Below are positions 16,211 through 25,861 of a DNA stretch of 64,000 bases, piece after piece. This DNA comes from Ponticaulis sp. (GTDB taxonomy: Bacteria > Pseudomonadota > Alphaproteobacteria > Caulobacterales > Hyphomonadaceae): positions 1-64,000 of the forward strand of contig PBNO01000013.1 in the NCBI GenBank assembly GCA_002723155.1, in the 5' to 3' direction. The notes under the pieces are model-generated. The model did no database searches. It had not been told where the DNA came from and worked only from the letters and a program-made list of their open reading frames with translations. The translations under genes were made by a program, and so were the position numbers. The number at the start of each line of letters is the position of its first letter. Within the stretch, counting starts at the first letter, position 1.

Positions 16211-19200
16211 ACCCAAACCGTCGGGGATCTACAGGCTGCCCGTCTCTCCACAACTCATAATGCAGGTGCGGCCCGGTCGATCGCCCGGTGCTTCCCACCT
16301 GGCCGATCTGCTGCCCCGCAGAGACGCTTTGGCCTTCCTCAAGAGGCGAGCGTGACTGCATATGGAAGTACTTGCTTTGCGTGCCGTCCGGATGATCGAT
16401 GACGACGTAGTTGCCAGCGCCTCCCGCCTGGAATTCAACCTTGGAAACCACCCCGGCGCCCCTTGCTATGATCGGGGTGCCAGCGGCGGCCGGGATGTCG
16501 AGGCCGTTGTGCTGGCGGCGCCCACCGGAGATTGGATCGACCCGCGTTCCCAACCCTGAGCCTGCTGCGCCGGCGACGGGAAGCAGAGGTTGCTGACCTC
16601 TCGGCAATTCCACCAGCGATGACGCGCCCGACCCGGGCTGACCTCCAGAACCAAAGCTGCCGGTGAACTCATCAATCTTGTCCATCAAGGGCGAGACGAT
16701 GGGCATGGTCCGCCCAAGGCTTGCGTGATTGCGCTCATCGACCGTCTCGCGCAGCCCTGCAGCGCCTCGATATGACCCTACACCTTCTTGCCTGAGATCG
16801 CGTCCTCCATCAAGAATGCGTTCTTCGCCGTACTCGACCCGACCGGCAACATCGTCTGCAAGAGCAGAGTCTCGCGAGCTTGCGCGGACATTTACATCGG
16901 GCGCACGACCCTCGAGCCGTGCCTGGTTCGCATCGCCCCATGCGCGCACACTATCACCGGTGGTGATCGCGGGAGCTTCGATACCGAGACTACGGGGAGC
17001 GTCGGGAACGAGGCCCAGCTCATCGCGCATCCGGTCGATCCGGGAATCCATGTAACGGCCAAGCATGATGTCTCGCACGCCTTCCTGTTGGGCGGTGGGT
17101 GCAACCATATTGGGTCTCCAACCGATATCGCGCAGAACGGCATTCTCTGGCTTCTGGAGCTCGTCTTCCGCGTAGCGGACGAACTCCTGTGTCTCGTTGT
17201 AATTGAGATTGAAACCGCGACTTTCCGCGTTGCTGACATCGCGGGATATCCGTTGCCAAGTATCCTCGGTCTGGGAAGCTTCGAGCGATGCGGATCGGGA
17301 ATCGGTGATCGAAGCGCCGAGACGCTGCGAGAGGCCACGGGTTTCCGAATCCTGAGCCGTGCTGGTCTCGCGCATGAAATCTTCTCGAGCCTGCCGAGCT
17401 TGTACCGAACTTGACTGCCGTTCGACGTAGCCGCGCAATTCACTCCATGCTTCGTCGGCAGTGACTGTCCGACCAGTTTCCCTCGAGGCAGACGCCGCGA
17501 TCTGGGCGGCGAGCTTTGCATTTACACCAGTAAGCGCACCCCCAGGAACCCCAAGGGAGGCATCTGCCGAACCTGTCATTGTGGAAGAACGCGCGATGCG
17601 ATCGGCATCGCTCTGGCTCATTCCGAACCGCGACTGGAGGTCGTTAGACATCGCGTTGCTGGCTTCATACATATTGGTGAGGCTGTTGTTGAAACCGGAG
17701 CCGGTCTGAGTCGAAGACGACGCATATCGCTCGGCCGAGTTAAAAAGCTCGGTCGCGGTGCTGGCTGTCGCGCTCCATGACTCGGACGCGCTTTGGCGGG
17801 CCTGCTCCACCCTGCCCCAACCTTCCGAGAGCACGCCCCGCGCTTCGGCGGCGAATCCTGCGGTCCGCGTGGGCCGGAACGCGAGATTTGAGATTGCATC
17901 GCTCGTATCGAAGGCGCTGCTACCGTCGGCAAAGCCCTTGGTGACGGCGCCATCGGCCTCTCGATACGACGTACGCGCCATCCCGCCCTGGTAGTTCGGT
18001 GCGGTGTTCCACTGGTCCGACTGGCGATTGAACCCGCTCAGGTTCATGAAGTTCTCGTTGCCGTAGGAATAGTTTCCGGTGGTCCGCTCGACCGCCGCCG
18101 CTTCTGCTGCCGATTGCGCCGGTGCCAGCATCGAGGTCGCCTGAGAGGACACAGCCATCGCACCGCGCGCCATGCCGGCGGCAAGGAACGGGATCGACAT
18201 CATCAGGAAACCGGCGATCGTCGCCGTATCGGCATTGACCGCATCGATGCCGGCCATACCTGCCATCGTGATTCCACCCGGCGAGGTCGCATTCAGCGCA
18301 TCCGACGCCCGGTCCATGATGAACATATGGAGGACGACGTAGAGCGGTCCCCATGCGGCGAGATAGAAGAAGCCGGTGAAATAGCCCTTCAGCGCGGACA
18401 CACCGGTTCGCGGAATGAGGAAGAGCGGGAAGATGACCGGAAACATCGCGTAGAACACAACGGTCAGCACGATGTTGAGGAGCGGCACCCAAGTCATCGC
18501 CTGTTGGGCGATCGAGGTGTAGGTGTTGCGCGCCTGTTCCTGCGCGCGGAGCATGGCGAAGGTGTCGCCATCGGCCGCCCCGAGATTGGCGCGCGCTTCA
18601 AGGAACGCGCTTACGAGCGAGCGCTGGTGGAAGATCTGTTGGGCCGTCTGCGAGCTGCCGTGGAACTGGTTGGCGATGACCGGCAGGTCCGCGACGAGCT
18701 TGGCTCGTGCCGCGGCCGGGGTCAGTCCCGGGAACATCTTGCGGCCCTCTTCCTCGAGCTGGGTGTCGGCGTAAGTGACGAGGCCCGTCTGCAGGTTGGT
18801 ATAGCCAGCCCGGCAGGTCACGATGGTCGGAGCACCGGCATCGGGGATCCATTTCATCCCTCGCGCGAGCGAGCCAGGACCCATGTCGGTCAGGATGTCG
18901 TTGGAGGTCGCGATCGCGTCGAACGATTCGAACCCGAGCAGGATGTCATAGAACAGACACTGCTTGTAGTATTCCTCGAGATTGGCGCTGATGCGGGGAT
19001 CCCGGATCTTGAACTCGCGTGTCCGGTCCCACAGGCGCGCGCCGTAGATCATACCGTTGTTGGACATCTGAAGGGAGCCGGGCATCACGAAGACGGTTTC
19101 GGCCGTCTCGGTCAGCCAGTCACCCGTCCGCGAGCTGACCGAGGCGATGAGCGCCAGCCCTACAGGCACGTTGGCCACCGTCGCGGGGGCAAGGCCCGGA

Positions 19201-19454
19201 TTTAGGCGGTCGGTCACCTTGACCGTCGTGGTCGGCACGATAAGCGCGCCGTACATAAGCGTCGCGCCGAGGAACCAGTTGAGCCAGGCGCGCCAGTTGA
19301 GACTGAAGGCCACGACGAGAAGGCTGTAGATCAGGCCCATCACCATGACGACGCGGATAAGGGAGCGGAAGCCCCCTCCCCCGGTCCACGCACTGACGGC
19401 GTTGAACACGTTGACGATGTATTCGCCGCCGCCGATCGTCCAGATCTCCATCAT
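16203..19454 (-). CDS. traG: TraG mating-pair stabilisation protein fused to a C-terminal M23 peptidase
   Basis: The 1083-residue protein has the TraG-N domain with several membrane spans (about residues 25-75, 330-400, 410-430), a long, low-complexity Ser/Ala/Gln-rich periplasmic stretch (about 470-940) and a C-terminal LytM/M23 domain. The peptidase zinc motifs are present: HNGLDIPA (His and Asp ligands) and HLHYE (HxH). F-plasmid TraG acts in pilus assembly, mating-pair stabilisation and entry exclusion and does not have an M23 domain, so this version may also cleave peptidoglycan cross-links. It is the last gene of the transfer operon, 12 bp after traH. Confidence 0.9.
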   Translation of the reverse strand: MMEIWTIGGGEYIVNVFNAVSAWTGGGGFRSLIRVVMVMGLIYSLLVVAFSLNWRAWLNWFLGATLMYGALIVPTTTVKVTDRLNPGLAPATVANVPVGLALIASVSSRTGDWLTETAETVFVMPGSLQMSNNGMIYGARLWDRTREFKIRDPRISANLEEYYKQCLFYDILLGFESFDAIATSNDILTDMGPGSLARGMKWIPDAGAPTIVTCRAGYTNLQTGLVTYADTQLEEEGRKMFPGLTPAAARAKLVADLPVIANQFHGSSQTAQQIFHQRSLVSAFLEARANLGAADGDTFAMLRAQEQARNTYTSIAQQAMTWVPLLNIVLTVVFYAMFPVIFPLFLIPRTGVSALKGYFTGFFYLAAWGPLYVVLHMFIMDRASDALNATSPGGITMAGMAGIDAVNADTATIAGFLMMSIPFLAAGMARGAMAVSSQATSMLAPAQSAAEAAAVERTTGNYSYGNENFMNLSGFNRQSDQWNTAPNYQGGMARTSYREADGAVTKGFADGSSAFDTSDAISNLAFRPTRTAGFAAEARGVLSEGWGRVEQARQSASESWSATASTATELFNSAERYASSSTQTGSGFNNSLTNMYEASNAMSNDLQSRFGMSQSDADRIARSSTMTGSADASLGVPGGALTGVNAKLAAQIAASASRETGRTVTADEAWSELRGYVERQSSSVQARQAREDFMRETSTAQDSETRGLSQRLGASITDSRSASLEASQTEDTWQRISRDVSNAESRGFNLNYNETQEFVRYAEDELQKPENAVLRDIGWRPNMVAPTAQQEGVRDIMLGRYMDSRIDRMRDELGLVPDAPRSLGIEAPAITTGDSVRAWGDANQARLEGRAPDVNVRASSRDSALADDVAGRVEYGEERILDGGRDLRQEGVGSYRGAAGLRETVDERNHASLGRTMPIVSPLMDKIDEFTGSFGSGGQPGSGASSLVELPRGQQPLLPVAGAAGSGLGTRVDPISGGRRQHNGLDIPAAAGTPIIARGAGVVSKVEFQAGGAGNYVVIDHPDGTQSKYFHMQSRSPLEEGQSVSAGQQIGQVGSTGRSTGPHLHYELWRDGQPVDPRRFGFR

Positions 19455-19466
19455 GGCCTTGGGTCC

Positions 19467-20909
19467 TTACTGAATGCCCTGGTTCGAGAGCGACGTGCTG
19501 AAGGACAGCGCCGCCGACATTTGCGGGGAGAGATTGTTGCGCAGCGTCCCTTCGAGGAAGACGGCGCGCTCGACGACATGCTGGGTGCGCTGCAGGCGCA
19601 GGTTCATGCCCTGCGAATAGGTGTCGAGGACCTGCCGCACCGAGGCGATTTGCTCGCGCCACTGCGACAGGGCCGCCTCGTTGGCGTTCTGAAAGGTCCC
19701 CACCCCGCGCGAGGCGTAGCCGTAGTATTGCTGTGCGATCGCATCGAGGAGATCCATCGCCACAACTTCGGCAAGGTCGTTCATGTCGTTCGACGTCATG
19801 CCGCCCAGCGTCGCGGCCGCATTGACCGAGATGATCTTGTAGAGCGGAATCGTGGTCGCGCCGAGCAGACCGATCTCATCGGTCGAGAGCGCCGCGTTGG
19901 TGCGGACCTTGCCGTTCATGCTCTCGATCATCGCGCGCACGCGAGGCTTCAGCGCCTGTGCGCTCGAGATCGACATGGTCTGCGTAGTAGGGTTGAGGCA
20001 CTTCTCGGACGTGTCGCACTTGAGCATCGTCACGGAGCTCGTCCCATCGAGCAGCGCGGTCAGAAGCGCCCGATCGCCCTGCCCCACGAACTGGAAACCA
20101 CGTTTCCCGCTGGCGTCGCCGTCCTGGTAGAAGATCACCGTCCCGACGAACGTCATCAGGTATTCGCGGAACTCCGTCGAGAAGCTCGGGTAGCTCTGCT
20201 TCAGCATATCCCATGTGAAGTTGTAGCTCTCAGCGGGGATCGCGGGATCGCTGTTCGCCGCGATGGTCGACTCGCGCTGACCTCCCGTCCCGCATTCGTG
20301 GCGGCCTTTCGCCCAGTCCGAGAACAGGCCCTGACTGTTGCCGATCGACTTGCAGATCTCCGAGGACATGCGGTCGGACTTGCCCCACAGTCCGCTGACG
20401 AGGTTCTGCGCGGTCTCGCAGCTGTTCATGTTGAACTGGTTCATCTGCTGCGCCTTCTGCGAGATCTCCTCGATGGTCGAGGCAATCTGCGGACTGATCG
20501 ACTTGATCGCGAGCTGGAAGGCGAAGCCGAGCGCATTGTTCGCCGTCGCCTTGAGCATGGCGATGATCTCGTCGGAATTGACGAACGAGAACGAGCCGGA
20601 GAAGACATCAATGCCGCCGCACCCGGCCTTGATAGACGGCAGCTGCAGATTCACCGGATTGACGCTCTTCTGCGGGAAGCGGGTCCAGATGTTGCCTCCC
20701 GAATAATACCCCGCTGACTGGCCCTGATAGGCCGTGGGCCCGGTCGCGTTGGCCGAGGCACCCATGTCATTGAAGAAATCGTTGAGTTCCGAACCGACCT
20801 GGGCGCTGACAGGCGTTGCCACCATGCAGGCAGCGGCAAGGGCCGATAGCGCGACGCCGGCGCGCTTCAAGAGGCGAGCGGAGCGGTCGCGATGAAATTG
20901 CCTGTCCAT
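19467..20909 (-). CDS. traH: TraH, F-type pilus assembly protein
   Basis: The 480-residue protein has a signal peptide (ALSALAAACMVATPVSAQ), and family features of TraH: the early FFNDMG motif, CGGIDVFSGSFSFV and a C-terminal coiled-coil part. TraH is periplasmic/outer-membrane associated and needed for F-pilus extension together with TraF, TraU, TraW and TrbC. Its ATG overlaps the traF stop (ATGA at 20906-20909). Confidence 0.92.
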   Translation of the reverse strand: MDRQFHRDRSARLLKRAGVALSALAAACMVATPVSAQVGSELNDFFNDMGASANATGPTAYQGQSAGYYSGGNIWTRFPQKSVNPVNLQLPSIKAGCGGIDVFSGSFSFVNSDEIIAMLKATANNALGFAFQLAIKSISPQIASTIEEISQKAQQMNQFNMNSCETAQNLVSGLWGKSDRMSSEICKSIGNSQGLFSDWAKGRHECGTGGQRESTIAANSDPAIPAESYNFTWDMLKQSYPSFSTEFREYLMTFVGTVIFYQDGDASGKRGFQFVGQGDRALLTALLDGTSSVTMLKCDTSEKCLNPTTQTMSISSAQALKPRVRAMIESMNGKVRTNAALSTDEIGLLGATTIPLYKIISVNAAATLGGMTSNDMNDLAEVVAMDLLDAIAQQYYGYASRGVGTFQNANEAALSQWREQIASVRQVLDTYSQGMNLRLQRTQHVVERAVFLEGTLRNNLSPQMSAALSFSTSLSNQGIQ

Positions 20910-21718
20910 CAGTAGTCGCTCCCTGGTTCAACCTGCGTGAGGTAGAAGATGCGCTGCATGACCTCGTCGGCGGCCATGACACCGTAGCCGATGGGGATCG
21001 GTTGCTTGGTGACGGTGTCGAACAGGACGAGGGCCGGCACGGTCCCGCCCTGCAGACCCATGCGCTGGTACTGCCCGCTGTCGATCACATGATTCGGGAA
21101 GGCTTCATTCGGCCCCCCGTCCATCGACACCGCGAGAACCTCGAGTCCGTAATTGTCCGACAGCGCGCGGATGACCGGCGAGAAGATGCGACAAGCACCG
21201 CAGGTCGACGAATAGAAGTAGAACAGGCCATAACGCTCGCTGAGCGCAGCCATGGAGCCCTCACGCTGCGACTTGCGCTCCTCGAGCCAGGTCTGCTTGG
21301 CCAGCGTGCCCACCGGGCGTTCGAGCGTGTAGTCGAGTTCGGGTGTCTGCCAGATGGCCCTCCCCCACACATCCGCGAAGGTCGAGGCCCGGTCGAGCTG
21401 CTCGCGCTGGAAGCGGATATAGTTGACGATATTCTCCTGGGTCGGCTCAAGCACCGCGAGCGCCTTCAGCTCGTCCAGCTGGCGCGTGATCGCTGCCATG
21501 CGCTCGACCGCCGGCACGGAAGGAGCCGGCTGCTGCTGCTTGGCGCGTTCGCGCGCCTTCCGCTTGGCTTCCTCCGAATTGCAGTAAAACCAGGTGCCGA
21601 GCTTGCGCTCGTCGCAATAGAACGCATCGCGCGCCGTTGGCTGCTCGCTCTGCGCAAGAACGGGGCCCGTCGCGGCGGCGAGGACCGCGGCAAGGCTCGA
21701 GGCGGTGAGCATTTTCAT
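20909..21718 (-). CDS. traF: TraF, thioredoxin-fold pilus assembly protein
   Basis: The start at 21718 (MKMLTASSLAAVLAAA) gives a signal peptide and has AAGGA eight bases upstream; longer frames lack one. The protein (269 aa) ends in a thioredoxin-like domain with an active-site-like C173-G-A-C176 (STCGACRIFS). F-plasmid TraF lacks that pair, so this copy may be redox active. Together with the DsbC-like gene at 31096 this suggests disulfide handling of Cys-rich TraN, TraU and TraH in the periplasm. Confidence 0.9.
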   Translation of the reverse strand: MKMLTASSLAAVLAAATGPVLAQSEQPTARDAFYCDERKLGTWFYCNSEEAKRKARERAKQQQPAPSVPAVERMAAITRQLDELKALAVLEPTQENIVNYIRFQREQLDRASTFADVWGRAIWQTPELDYTLERPVGTLAKQTWLEERKSQREGSMAALSERYGLFYFYSSTCGACRIFSPVIRALSDNYGLEVLAVSMDGGPNEAFPNHVIDSGQYQRMGLQGGTVPALVLFDTVTKQPIPIGYGVMAADEVMQRIFYLTQVEPGSDY

Positions 21719-22095
21719 GGGCATTTTCCTTGTGCAAGGTCCAGCGACTGGAGGAGAAAGGAGGTCTGGATCAGGCCGCGGCCGCGATCGATCATGCGGA
21801 TCATCCCGCCCGATAGCGTCGTCGCGGCTTCCACGCCGGCGTCGGTGAGGCATAAATCGAAATCGTCGTCGTCGTTCGAGCGGTGGATCCATCCCCGGTC
21901 GATCAGGCGCGACACCGATGCCTTGAGTTCCGCGCGCGTCGCGGGACGAAGGAACCAGTCCTCGATCCGTTCGAACATCTCGGATTCGCTCGCGGCAAGC
22001 TCACGGCCGATCGCCACGCTTACCGCCAGATCGAGCACCTGGGCGGGCGGAAACGGATCGTCTCTCTGCAAAGCCACGATATCTGCGCCCGACAT
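21715..22095 (-). CDS. Unknown protein in tra operon (126 aa), winged-helix-like
   Basis: ATG 22095 lies two bases after the traN stop, and its own stop overlaps the traF start by four bases, so it is clearly an operon member. The product (MSGADIVALQRDDPF) has helix-rich segments and a wHTH-like region around RAELKASVSRLIDRGWI followed by an acidic patch (SNDDDDFDL). No signal peptide is present, so it is cytoplasmic. I do not recognise a named Tra protein; regulation or coupling to pilus assembly is possible. Confidence 0.7.
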   Translation of the reverse strand: MSGADIVALQRDDPFPPAQVLDLAVSVAIGRELAASESEMFERIEDWFLRPATRAELKASVSRLIDRGWIHRSNDDDDFDLCLTDAGVEAATTLSGGMIRMIDRGRGLIQTSFLLQSLDLAQGKCP

Positions 22096-22097
22096 GC

Positions 22098-23825
22098 TCA
22101 GTTCACTCCATTGTTGTAGTAGGTCTCGATTTTCTTCTGGATCTGCAGCGACATCTCGATCTCGTCGGGAAGCTTCGCAGCATCGACGAACTCGGCGTAG
22201 ACCTCGCTGAAATCCATCCGGCTGAGGTCGAGCTGTTGGAACTGCGCAATCAGGAAGCCTTCGCAGTCTGGGGTTTTTGGAGTGCCCCACTGCATCCCGA
22301 GCTGCGCTTTGCCCTGCTCGTTGAGGATTCGGACCAGCTTGCTGCCGTAACAACAATACGACTGCTTGCGGGTGACGCAGACGCCGAGGATCTTGTCCGA
22401 ACAATAGGTGCCGACATAGTGGCACAGACCCGCGTCATCCTTCTTGTCGACGTCGCGGTCCTGGCTGTTGCACAACCACGGCGTGAGGAGCGGCACGCCC
22501 TTCCCACTGCAGCAGTTCGACAAGCCGAAGATCTTCTTCGTGCATTTGAGGTTCTCGCCGCTGAAAATCTTCAGTTCGTTGGGATTGAAGCCATCGCGCA
22601 GCTCGCCCATCACGTTCATGGCGACCATCGCGTCCTTGAACTCGGTGGACGCCTCGCGCGAGACCGACGTGCATTCGCCATCGATGCAATAGAGATCGCC
22701 GGCGCAGACATAGGCAGGCGGTGGCGGCGGTCCGCTGGGCGTTGTCGTACACTTGAACCAGCGATCGTAGACGTTGCAGAGGCCATTTGCGTCGGTGCTC
22801 AGGCACTCGTCGTGATCGAAAGTGCATTCCGCGCGCGCCTCGAGCGCGGAGCAGTCATTGGCAGGCGCCACCCCCTGACATTGGAAAGTGCGCTCCCACT
22901 CCCAGCACGGGCGGGTAACGGATAGTCCGTTGATGACCCGAGTCTCGTTCGGAGCAGTGCAAACCTCCGACTGCTGGCTGCAGGTAGCGCCGCCAGTCGT
23001 TGCTTGACATTGCGTTTGGTCGACGGTCTCGCTGACGACGCTGATGGTGTTGCGCTCGATCCCGCCGGCGATCGAAAGCTGGTTTGGGCAGCTCCAAGTT
23101 TCGCGATAGACGGGATCGCCTGGTTCGGTGCACCACCGCCCATCCCTACCGCCCCACTGAAGACAGGTCTCGCCGATACGCTCCCGGTCAATGAGGCGAC
23201 AACTGCCGCCATCCAAGTCGGGCTGGATGATGTCGCAATAAGGCCCGCTGGTCTGATATTTGATGAAGCCTGTCGAACACTGATATTCCCAATAGCGGGT
23301 GCCTTGGGTCTGAATTACCAACGGTGCCCGGCATGTCCGCGTTTCGTCAAAAGGCTGCGACCCCTCGTTGCAGCTTTCCAAGTAGGTAGTCGCGCCGCCG
23401 CCACCGGGCGGGAGCGGGTTGCAGGTTCCTGTCGCACCACCCGGGCCCACGCCAGGTCCGAGGTAGGTGTCCGGGTCCTTCTCGATCGCACTCGCGGACG
23501 AAAGGTCGATCGTCGCGGGGTCGACCACCTTGCGGTAGGGATCGACGACGGTCTTGTAATCCTGCTGATAGCGGGCCGCTTCGCCCGCCGTGGTGAGCCC
23601 CGTTGGATCGTCGACGTAGTCGAGTGTCGGGAAAGTGGTGCCAGCAAAGGTGGGCACATTGGCTTCAGCGCCATTGGCGAGGATCGTCCCATTGGTGGTG
23701 TCACGCACACCGGTGCCGATCGCTTCGCCCTCGGTGCGGGCGTCCTGCGCGGTCATCTGAGCGTGCGCGAGTCCGCCGCTCACCCCGAGCGCGAGAACCG
23801 CAACGAACAGGCGCAGGCGATTCAT
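22098..23825 (-). CDS. traN: TraN, cysteine-rich outer-membrane mating-pair stabilisation protein
   Basis: The 575-residue product has a signal peptide (LFVAVLALGVSGGLAHAQ) and more than 40 cysteines, with TraN-type repeats such as CRLIDRERIGETCLQWG and ICCYGSK-like motifs (YCCYGSKLVRILNEQGK) in the C-terminal part. TraN is the outer-membrane adhesin that recognises receptors on the recipient. It is placed between trbC and traF as in the F operon; its ATG overlaps the trbC stop. Confidence 0.9.
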   Translation of the reverse strand: MNRLRLFVAVLALGVSGGLAHAQMTAQDARTEGEAIGTGVRDTTNGTILANGAEANVPTFAGTTFPTLDYVDDPTGLTTAGEAARYQQDYKTVVDPYRKVVDPATIDLSSASAIEKDPDTYLGPGVGPGGATGTCNPLPPGGGGATTYLESCNEGSQPFDETRTCRAPLVIQTQGTRYWEYQCSTGFIKYQTSGPYCDIIQPDLDGGSCRLIDRERIGETCLQWGGRDGRWCTEPGDPVYRETWSCPNQLSIAGGIERNTISVVSETVDQTQCQATTGGATCSQQSEVCTAPNETRVINGLSVTRPCWEWERTFQCQGVAPANDCSALEARAECTFDHDECLSTDANGLCNVYDRWFKCTTTPSGPPPPPAYVCAGDLYCIDGECTSVSREASTEFKDAMVAMNVMGELRDGFNPNELKIFSGENLKCTKKIFGLSNCCSGKGVPLLTPWLCNSQDRDVDKKDDAGLCHYVGTYCSDKILGVCVTRKQSYCCYGSKLVRILNEQGKAQLGMQWGTPKTPDCEGFLIAQFQQLDLSRMDFSEVYAEFVDAAKLPDEIEMSLQIQKKIETYYNNGVN

Positions 23826-24559
23826 CGGGCGCCCTTCATGTTGCGCAGCGCGAGACGAGAGACGGGCGCACCAGGTCCGTTGGCGTTCGCGAAACTCTCG
23901 AGAACATATGACACGCTGACATTACCGGCGATCCGGTCGTGCGGCGGCGGAGCGGTCACGCAGTCGAGCTGGTCACACGGCTCGAAGTCACTCGAGAGGG
24001 CGACATAGGTCGGGACCCGATCAACCCCGAAGGAACGGAACAGCCGCGGGTCGATCGCGACATTGCTCGCACCCGCCTGGTCGACCACCTTGCGGATGCC
24101 CTGGATGAACCCTTGCGGGTTTCCTGCCGAGAAGCCGCGGAAGACCACTACGCCGCCGGCCTTCGTGGTATCCTCGATCATCTTCGACAGCGCTTCTTCG
24201 GGCATCGACAGGCTGGCAAAGGCAATGAACAGCGGTGCGCCTTCGGGCTTCGCCATCCCCGCCTTTGCGCCGGCGACCATCTCGTCGAAATCGAACGGTC
24301 CCTGCCCTCCCGCGATCTGGGAGACGTCGAGACCCTCGATCGACTGCTGGCCCTGCTGAACCACGGCCTGCGCCTCTTCGGTGTGCGTCTCCGCGTTGGT
24401 GGTCGCGTATTCGAAGAGCGCCTGGGCATCCTCGCGGAACTGATCCGCACGCGCCTCGATGGCGTCCGGATCAAAGCCGTCCATGCTCTGGGCGAACACC
24501 GCCGTCATGCCGCTCAAGAGTCCGGCGCCGGCGAGAAGCATTGCGATCTTGCGGTTCAT
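23822..24559 (-). CDS. trbC: TrbC, F-type pilin assembly protein
   Basis: ATG 24559 gives MNRKIAMLLAGAGLL, a signal peptide; the 245-residue protein then has a coiled-coil (ADQFREDAQALFEYATTNAE) and a TrbC thioredoxin-like C-terminal domain (LFIAFASLSMPEEALSKMI; VDRVPTYVALSSDF). In F, TrbC works with TraW in pilin assembly. A longer frame to 24604 would lack the signal sequence at its N-terminus and was rejected. Confidence 0.9.
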   Translation of the reverse strand: MNRKIAMLLAGAGLLSGMTAVFAQSMDGFDPDAIEARADQFREDAQALFEYATTNAETHTEEAQAVVQQGQQSIEGLDVSQIAGGQGPFDFDEMVAGAKAGMAKPEGAPLFIAFASLSMPEEALSKMIEDTTKAGGVVVFRGFSAGNPQGFIQGIRKVVDQAGASNVAIDPRLFRSFGVDRVPTYVALSSDFEPCDQLDCVTAPPPHDRIAGNVSVSYVLESFANANGPGAPVSRLALRNMKGAR

Positions 24560-24573
24560 TCCCGTCTCTCCCC

Positions 24574-25599
24574 TTACAGCACGCAGCAATTGCGCTTGCG
24601 CCAAACAAGGAAGCCCACGTCCTCTCCCTTGACCGGATAGACCTGTCCGGATTTCGGCAGGATGGTGGTGGCACCGATCGGCGAGCAGCTCTCACGCCCG
24701 CTCACCATCGGCGTCGGGTTGACCTGCTGCAGCCGGTACTGGCTCTTCTTGAGGACCGGCATGAGGTACTTGGAGCACAGCGCTTTCGAGCCGCTGGTGC
24801 CCCAGGCAAGGCCCTGACGGTGCATCTTGTAGATCATCCGCTCGGCCGCGAGCCGCGCCGACTGCTTGATGCCGATATTGGCGCCGATATTGCCGTTCAT
24901 CGGATACATCGGGCCCTGGCATCCCGAGCACCAGAACAGCTCGTCGATCGGGAGCTTGGCAGTGGCGGCGATGCAGTCGGCCGAGCAGGCGGCCTGCGCG
25001 AGCGGCGAGGTGAACAGCGCCGCTTCGGGGTTGAGCAGCGTGGTGAGTTCATCGTCCTGCCACAGCGGGTCGATCTCGCTCATGTAGGCGACGTCGAACG
25101 AGCTCGCCTCGAGACACAGGAAATCGGTGACGATCTCGAGCCAGTAGAGCAGCGGATAGATGTAGTAGTGAACGTGGTATTTGGCAGTGTTCTGCGACTT
25201 CCCACCGATCTGGGAGGAATCATTCGCATAGCCGTTACCGATGGCAAAGCCGGGATCGAGCTTGATGCCGCCGAGGTTCGGAAAGCACCACGGCTTTGTC
25301 GACACATCGATCAGGCGAACCGGCTCCCAAAAGCCCATCGCGAGACCGATACGCGGCACCGGCGTTCCGCAGGCGCAAATCGGAAGATCGGGGTTCTTGG
25401 TATCCGCACGCGAGGACGGCCAGATCTTGAGCGAGCCGAGCGAGAGGGGAAACATGCAGCCCCAGCACACATCGGTGACCGGGTTGACGAAACTGCCCGA
25501 GCACCGGCCCGGACCCGTGGGGAGCCCTTGCGCGGCGGCGGGAACCGCCAACGCGAAGGCGGCCAGCGCCGCGATCGAGGCGAACAGCCTACGCAACAT
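24574..25599 (-). CDS. traU: TraU, F-type conjugation protein
   Basis: The 341-residue protein begins MLRRLFASIAALAAFAL (signal peptide). It shows conserved TraU motifs: NPVTDVCWGCMFPL, the Cys-rich PICACGTPVPRIG, WEPVRLIDVSTKPWCFP and ELFWCSGCQG. TraU is a periplasmic protein needed for efficient DNA transfer rather than pilus synthesis. The start overlaps the small gene at 25589 by 11 bases. Confidence 0.93.
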   Translation of the reverse strand: MLRRLFASIAALAAFALAVPAAAQGLPTGPGRCSGSFVNPVTDVCWGCMFPLSLGSLKIWPSSRADTKNPDLPICACGTPVPRIGLAMGFWEPVRLIDVSTKPWCFPNLGGIKLDPGFAIGNGYANDSSQIGGKSQNTAKYHVHYYIYPLLYWLEIVTDFLCLEASSFDVAYMSEIDPLWQDDELTTLLNPEAALFTSPLAQAACSADCIAATAKLPIDELFWCSGCQGPMYPMNGNIGANIGIKQSARLAAERMIYKMHRQGLAWGTSGSKALCSKYLMPVLKKSQYRLQQVNPTPMVSGRESCSPIGATTILPKSGQVYPVKGEDVGFLVWRKRNCCVL

Positions 25600-25861
25600 C
25601 GTCGCTGTCCCTGAACAACCAAGCATCGTCGGCTGCGTTCTTCTCCTGGACCCAGAGCCATCCCTGAATGCCGACATAGGTGCCAACCGCCACGAACAGA
25701 GCGAGAGCACGAGAGCCCACAAGCGCCCGCAGTGGGCCGAAGAACAGGATCATGATGGCAAGGACCGCGCAGCCGGCGATCACGCGGTACCGCGCGGCAC
25801 GCCGCTCGCGGGTCTCGGGTGCGGCGAGCGGGGCCGGGACAAGGTCGCGCCACCCGCTCAC
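25589..25861 (-). CDS. Small two-span membrane protein in tra operon (90 aa)
   Basis: The gene is easily missed because it starts with GTG (25861) within the traW stop (GTGA overlap) and ends inside traU. The product (VSGWRDLVPAPLAAPETRERR) has two hydrophobic segments (VIAGCAVLAIMILFFGPL and ALALFVAVGTYVGIQGW) and an acidic tail. The tight overlap on both sides supports translation. No family is recognised; a small inner-membrane accessory of the transfer system is likely. Confidence 0.7.
   Translation of the reverse strand: MSGWRDLVPAPLAAPETRERRAARYRVIAGCAVLAIMILFFGPLRALVGSRALALFVAVGTYVGIQGWLWVQEKNAADDAWLFRDSDDVA

Noticed and set aside
18114-19205. 363-codon plus-strand frame inside traG
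   Set aside because: It is the antisense shadow of a GC-rich gene with clear TraG membrane segments; its product is Arg/His-rich and featureless.
20816-22210. 464-codon plus-strand frame over traF/traH
   Set aside because: Antisense to well-recognised traF and the neighbouring operon genes; composition typical of GC-shadow frames.
24235-25614. 459-codon plus-strand frame over traU/trbC
   Set aside because: Antisense to traU, whose motifs are unmistakable.
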